From Haberlea rhodopensis (Eukaryota; Streptophyta; Magnoliopsida; Lamiales; Gesneriaceae), in the NCBI GenBank assembly GCA_907163345.1, contig CAJQUN010000024.1, positions 3,658,001 through 3,722,000 on the forward strand: a stretch of 64,000 nucleotides of DNA, read 5' to 3'. Within the stretch, counting starts at the first letter, position 1. The number at the start of each line of letters is the position of its first letter. Positions 58,249-64,000 of the stretch are shown in pieces. The notes under the pieces were generated by a model. The model did not search any database. It had not been told where the DNA came from and saw only the letters and a program-made list of their open reading frames with translations. The position numbers were made by a program, and so were the translations under genes.

Positions 58249-58839
58249 AGTCTATGTTGCGCAGATAATTTCTTACTGGATATTATATCTAAAAGCTCCA
58301 CTGAGTTGGTCAGGCGGGTTCTCTTATCCAAATCCTATTGCTACATTAATGTACCGGACTTTGTGCCATCGTTACTAAACGTGCTGTCTCTTGGTGCGCT
58401 CTGTGATGTTGTATAACTGTTTGTACATGTGTTTTCATCTTGTTTTCAAATATTGTCCTGCTACCTATGCCGTGAATTTTTAGTGAGTAGTATAAATCAA
58501 TACAGTTACAGCAGATATAGAAAAATTCATTATCTCATTGTCAATTCAGCTTTCTTGTATATAGATTTTTGATTCATGACATGGATTGTAAACTTTACAA
58601 AAAAAAATAAAAAAATAAAAAAAAATCCAAATGCATGTTAAAAACAGCATTTTCTGTGCGTGTGAAGCCTTTGTTCCTCAACCTAGTTGCTCATTCAACA
58701 ACAATACTCGTATACTTTTATACAGAGAAAAAAGAACGAAAGGAACATATATAATCAAAGATCCACCCCCACCAATCCATAATGAACAAATCTCGATGAG
58801 TGCAACAGCATAGTATTTTCTGTCTCTCTCCCAGTACAT
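58249..58839. other. ERH 3' UTR and gap to the transporter pseudogene
   Basis: No coding region recognised. The 3' UTR of ERH probably ends by about 58560-58600, where the sequence becomes A-rich. Confidence 0.5.
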
Positions 58840-61787
58840 CTATCCACTATCCACACTCTTAACCAAAGCTACAAGTTCAACATCATCCGATTCGTGAATA
58901 CCTGAATCCTCGTTCGGATCCAGAATCTCATCTGTAAGTATAGTATAGTTAGAATCAGCTCTTGGCACCAAAAACAACAGAAACAGTGGGGTGATCCTAA
59001 ATTCATTCCTTATCAAAATTGCCATCCAAAACTTAATCAAATTCTGTTCTTGTTAAATTAAAAAACATGAAGTAACAAGCCACCCAACCACGAAGCAGTG
59101 AGAAGTCCAGCATTGTCAATCGACATAAGCAATGCAAAGAAAGTGCCTTCGACTCCTGGAGGGCGGAGCTTTGCACTTAACACAAGAAGCGGCATCCATT
59201 TAAGCCTTCCAACCAACTGAGACACACTACAAAATATCCGGTAATCCAAGCTTTAAGTTCCATCTAAGAACCAGCACCAAATCGAGCATTCTAGAGAGAC
59301 AAGAAAGAATTTGAGTCCAGAAGAGTAGATCGCGAAAGGGGTAGTCCTTTAATCCGTATTGATATAGTATAGCCCCTAAAAGGGATCCGATGGAGCCTAT
59401 TGCCATTATGTATCCAATGAGTTCCTGTGTTCAAATGGATAACAAGTGTCAGTGACTCAGCATGCAAGTTGCTCTCTGAAAAGGGGTGGATTATAATTTT
59501 AGTGAAGTTGGGGGAAATTAATGTTGTGGGGGAAGGTTGCCTGTGTACTTTACATCAGTTTTGAAAACAATTGGTTCTACTAGTGACTGCTTTCCATAGA
59601 TGATAGAATTGTGAAAAGATGTACCATGGAAAATGATGGACCAGCCTTTGAATCTGTGGCCCAATAGAACATCCCCTCGGAGATATTAAGACTCAACGAA
59701 AAGGATAAATACATGTATAAACATGGTCGCCACACGTCCGGAAGTTTCAATGTCTTCCACCTAGCTTTGCCAGCATTGATAAAATTCTGGTTGATCTGAT
59801 AAAATGACAAAATCAGAGTTCCATCATATGTAAAGAAAATAAATCAAAACGGGAGGATGAGAATACCTGTTCGTATTCAAAAAATGACGTTCGAGGCTCG
59901 TTGAGCAAGACACCAACTAAAAAAACGAGCCCAGCAGGTATAGTCAACAGGCCAAACACCCCCTTTTAATTTTGGCAAATGAAGGGTAAAACAATCACTT
60001 TTTGTGTAGCTCTAAACAGAAATACGAGATTTTCTTGAAAATAATGCCTGAAGCTAACCTGGGGACCAATTAAGTGGACAAAGATACCGCTAATGGAAAA
60101 ACCCACAATAGAGCCAATCGAAAGAACTCAGGGCACATATTCATATCTGCTGCAAGGGAAGGATGACTACTGCTATTCTGGGCAACACATGCATCAACAG
60201 TTACATCTGCAATCGCAACACTGCCACTTGCTGCTGTCAAAAACAGCAGTGCTAGAATTATGTGCAGCTCGTTGTGCAGTGATAAGAAGAGCATCGCAAC
60301 AACTTGCAGGAAACCTGCAAAAGAAGCTTGATCAATTATCAAAATATAATCACTAATACGTTGCTATCATATTGACATCAGCTTTTGTAATCAAGAGGTT
60401 AGAAGGATAGTTGTATACTACAGTTGTCTGGAAACAGACTAGATCACAGGAAACAATGCTGTAAAGATAAATCTTTCATATAAATATTATCAAGCCTACA
60501 ATAACTTCGATCATCATGTCACAGTATAACTGAGACTCCCATATCCCCGTTAAGCATCAACTTTAGTTTTCAAGATTCAAAGTCTATATGACAACACGGG
60601 CTTGCCCCAATGGTTGTCACCCTCCCAAACTTGGGAGTGACTCAAGATAGAGTCTTGTTAACTACAAAATCCCCTCCCCATGCTAAAAAAAAAAAGATTA
60701 AAGATTCAAAGTCTATATCAATCTCGACAGTGATGAAATACATCAATCCAAGAAATCCTATTTCTTCTGATGCGAACTCCTGCTAACTCCTAGTAAACCT
60801 GAGAGCTTTTGTAATAAAAATAGCATCTTATAATCTGTATACTGTATACATGAAGAATTTTTCTACACTCTTATCTCATCCTTATTCTTTATATCTGATA
60901 TACTACAGATCAAGCTTAAATAGTCAGAAAAAATGAGCTTGATGTGTTCTATAATCCCATAAAAAATATAGTAAAAACACAAATTGTAGAAGCATAGCCC
61001 GCATCATCCCGCATCATTTTCTTTATTCACTATCAAATCTCTCAGATGTACATATATCCCTCTGCTATATCGTAATCACCAATATCAGTTCAATAGCCTG
61101 CAATAGGCAGGTCTTAGGAGCCTAAACTAGCAATTCAAATGGCAGTAAAGTAAAAAAAATAAAAATCATACCAATTACCATAGAATAGCCTCTAATATGT
61201 CGAGTCAAAATAGTTAAATTACAAGTACCTTAACAAAGACAACTTTATAGCAAAAACATACCCAAATCACACTTTTCAATCAAGAATAAGAACAATATAA
61301 CGTGAAATATGGCAAGTTGGATATAAATGCATATAATCTAAACAATAACAGATAACCAAACCAGGTAGATAAGCTACAAGAAAAAAAACACAGCTAAATA
61401 CAAAGATATCACATGTTTACAAGAGAAAACAAAATAAGATCTCCGATGATACCCAAGAATAGGAACAACATCAGTAAGAAGACCCCAAAGAGGCTTGATA
61501 ATCCAAGGAATTGAAGTGATTCCAAAATAAACCTGAGCTTCAGAAGGCTGCACTTCCTGAACATCCTTCATGTAATACTCAGTCCCCACCCTTGCTAAAG
61601 ATCCTCCTAAACCCTGGCTGCTTCCATACACAACCATCACCCCAAAAACAAAACTCCAATGCAATTCTTTTGCAAGCATTTTGAACCAAGAAAATGGTGT
61701 AGACACACAGCCTGAGATCCCATTTTTGGGCTGCTCATTCTCTTGCAGTTCTTCAGTATGAGTAGCGAGTCTCACTTCCTCCCCCAT
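58840..61787 (-). pseudogene. Folate-biopterin transporter-like (BT1 family) pseudogene
   Basis: Exon remnants in order: 61787-about 61418 (MGEEVRLATHTEEL ... SFVFGVMVVYGSSQGLGGSL ... GITSIPWIIKPLWGLLTDVV), 60319-60061 (GFLQVVAMLFLSL ... ADVTVDACVAQNSSSHPSLA), about 59968-59870 (GVFGLLTIPAGLVFLVGVLL), 59810-59600 (DVWRPCLYMYLSFSLSLNIS), 59430-59060 (GSIGSLLGAILYQYGLKDYP; QLVGRLKWMPLLVLSAKLRP), 59040-58840 (ITPLFLLFLVPRAD). These are the membrane helices of plant FBT proteins. It is broken: net frameshifts near 60130-60150, scrambled text after PSFS near 59625, a deletion with a stop near 59225-59238, and a frame change near 59060-59080. The first and third exons look intact. Either a recent pseudogene or a gene whose transcripts are repaired by splicing I cannot see. 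Confidence 0.82.
60590..60700 (+). mobile_element. SINE, 111 bp, with perfect 18-bp target duplication
   Basis: AAGATTCAAAGTCTATAT occurs at 60572-60589 and again at 60701-60718. Between them is a 111-bp unit beginning GACAACACGGGCTTGCCCCA, with an A-box-like CTTGCCCCAATGGT, and ending in an A-rich tail (60685-60700). Long perfect duplication plus A tail is the mark of L1-type retroposition; perfect ends mean recent insertion. It lies in an intron of the transporter pseudogene. Confidence 0.88.
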
Positions 61788-61972
61788 GATTTTACAATCT
61801 ATTTCTCAAATGCTTTAAGAAAGCAGTGAGAACCCAGTTCAAATCCCAGTTGTTCTGGGACAGATTTGTGACGTTTGGTGCTAAATAAGTCAACTTTATG
61901 CCAATAAAACATATCTTGATTATTTTCTCTCTTTTTTTTTAATCAATGCAACATCAAAAGGGCCGAAATCTC

Positions 61973-62336
61973 AAATGGGTCTTGGACCGTCTTGGTTACA
62001 TGTATGACATTTCTGAAGAATCTTGAATAAGCCTCTGATATTATCTCTTGGCCAAATATTTGACCAGAGGTCCAGAACATTAATAGCTCTCACAACTTGA
62101 TAGTTGGAAGCCAATGCCGCAGCCGCTCGAATCTTGAGTCTTGACAATCATCGCGCAAAATTTTTTCTAGCCTTCCAAGTTCCAACAGGCAAAGAAATAA
62201 ATTTCAACAAATTACTAGGATAAGGAACTTCCAATGGATGCAGCTTTAACTTATGAATTAGTATCATAGGATAGTCAAGTATAATGAATTTATTATATAG
62301 AGTAGTGTCTTTATATGTAGCCAAATCCCTCCCCAT
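61973..62336 (-). pseudogene. Unrecognised ORF with one internal stop
   Basis: An ATG at 62336 opens a frame with protein-like content (LHPLEVPYPSNLLKFISLPV) to a TGA at 62148. After it the same frame stays open for 57 more codons (AAAALASNYQVVRAINVLDL; FKILQKCHTCNQDGPRPI). One TGA in an otherwise open 121-codon frame suggests a decayed exon or chance. I do not recognise the protein. Confidence 0.3.
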
Positions 62337-64000
62337 ACGTAACTGAGGTGAGATGAGATAATACGCAATGAAAATATTTAATTATTGATTTTTTTATCCA
62401 TATGAAGTAATCTTATGCTAAAAGTACAAAAGAGATATCAATAATATTTTATTTGTTTATTTATAACGACCAAATACTCTGAAAATCGTGTCACTTGAAT
62501 CTCAGGCATTAAAGAAAGTGAAGAGTTAATGAATGCAAATTAAATAAAGTATAGTTAACAATTAATTTATACTTATTTATCATGAAAACATCTTAAATAT
62601 AAATTTTTATACTTTTTTATACTTTTTTTTCCAAATTAAAACTTTATCTTATTAATAATATTTTTTCTATTTATAATTTAAATTTCCAAAGATTAAAATA
62701 AATGAAATAAATAGGTGATTTATCATATTTTACGTTATTTTATTCAATTTTAGGTTAAATTTGATAAATAATTAATGTATTTATACAAAATGGAGGAATA
62801 ATATAAGGTCTAATCGTTTGACAAGTCCAATGTTGTGGATAAGTATGCCACCGTGTGAGAAATCCATCTTTAGTCAAAATAAAGGATATGAAAATAACGA
62901 GAAATAACTTTTTATTTAAATAAGCATTTTTCAGGGGAATTTTTACAAAAAAATTTAGCCAATTGCCTAACGATATCGAGTCTCTCAAAGAAGAGAGATG
63001 AGATTTTTTCCACTCACACTATGGAGGTCTCATTTAAATAAATATTCAGAAAACATGTATTTTTGTATATAACAAATAAGATATGTATATTATATTAAAT
63101 ATAACTAACAGAAATAATTAATTACACTTGTATAATTATGGTAAAACTAGTTCATTTAATTTGCATATTTGGTTTGCTTCAAACCCTCTTCTTAGCAAAC
63201 AAAAAATTAAAAATATAAAAACTTATTATAAATCTTTTTTTTTTTTTTTTTGGTTTTGACAAAATTTATTGAAATGAGTACAAGTGGTACTCCAACCCTT
63301 TTACAATACTATGCTAAAATACTAGATACGACCAAGACAAGCAGAAGAAAAACAGATAGAGAACCAATCGAAAAGGCCACAGCCTCAAGCTTACACCCAC
63401 AACATATCCTAAATTTGCTATAAGAGAGACCAACCCTATAACCAGCACTTTGTTCACTACCATTACACTTGCAATTTGAAAAAGTAAAACAGAACCAAAA
63501 ACCCACCCATATCTCAAAACAAAAACAAGGAATTCAGAAACCAAATGTCCATATCTTGAAGTCACAAAAGCTACACAAGGCAAGTCGAATCAACTGCAAT
63601 ATACATGGTCAATGAAAAAAATCATTATCTCTGTTTCCCTTCCGAGATACATTAAAAAACAAATGCATTGTTCACAAACCAATTCATCAAAGTACAGTTA
63701 TGTACCAAAACATAAGAAGAAACCCATGACCAAAAACATACTTTCATTGCATCTACCACTTCATCCGTACATGGTTCCATTAATTGGATGAATGATGTTA
63801 AGAAGATTATCTCTTCGTGAAATATTATTTCTTATCGCCCGTGGTTGTATAATATTACAGATTTAGTAATTTAGTCGTATTTTAATTTGTAATCCTATAA
63901 ATATAGTTGAGTTAGATCTTTTTTAATCCAAAATTACTAACTAGAACGTTCACTTAGTAGTTAGTTTTGTTCATTGTTGGTAATGTTAATTTCCCCCAAA
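62337..64000. other. AT-rich intergenic end of window
   Basis: No gene recognised. T-rich run at 63236-63251. A TATA-like site (CCTATAAATATAG, 63893-63905, plus strand) about 100 bases before the window end could belong to a gene starting outside. Confidence 0.4.

Overview
This window is nuclear DNA of a flowering plant, most likely a eudicot. The evidence is spliced genes with plant-only families (a P-class PPR protein, a class II formin, a chloroplast-type glutathione peroxidase, an Agenet/ENT protein), AT-rich intergenic DNA, and Ty1/copia-like, Ty3/gypsy, TRIM, hAT-MITE and SINE elements. I cannot name the species from sequence alone; an asterid is only a guess. Exons were joined by hand from splice sites, reading frame and family resemblance; no alignment or database search was run.

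Layout. 94-771: foldback element with arms made of short subrepeats. 1640-4256 (+): PPR gene resembling Arabidopsis At5g46100. 6135-8580: large foldback element with a hAT MITE nested in it. 9930-11231 (-): intron-containing RPL14 pseudogene. 13256-15600 (-): Agenet+ENT gene. 16464-17035: second hAT MITE. 17169-17767 (-): unrecognised two-exon gene of 88 aa. 18460-19772 (+): ARM-repeat gene. 19939-22437: SINE-like sequence, 3' end of a copia-like element, and a 46-bp-type minisatellite. 22460-25900 (-): RPL34 fragment plus an unrecognised gene remnant split by a 2.1-kb solo LTR. 25939-31273 (+): nearly intact young chromovirus-type gypsy element with one frameshift. 31274-35400: AT-rich DNA. 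35656-36186 (+): unrecognised, probably secreted protein. 36527-36757 (-): F-box-like 3' fragment.

37728-45857 (-): class II formin with 17 coding exons and 1485 aa, carrying a TRIM element in one intron. 47891-48872: duplicated segment split by a hAT-like element. 49091-51965 (+): plastid glutathione peroxidase, 6 exons, 240 aa. 53150-56170: GTGCACGA-motif repeats interrupted by a solo LTR and a MITE holding a tRNA-like stretch. 56408-58248 (+): enhancer of rudimentary homolog, 4 exons, 102 aa. 58840-61787 (-): folate-biopterin-transporter-like pseudogene with a clean SINE insertion. 61970-64000: mostly non-coding.

The genes are ordinary housekeeping, organelle or cytoskeletal loci and do not form a pathway or operon. 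What stands out is the repeat biology: foldback elements whose arms are tandem subrepeats, many insertions with readable target-site duplications, and three decayed gene copies (RPL14, RPL34, folate transporter). I saw no convincing new multi-gene system.
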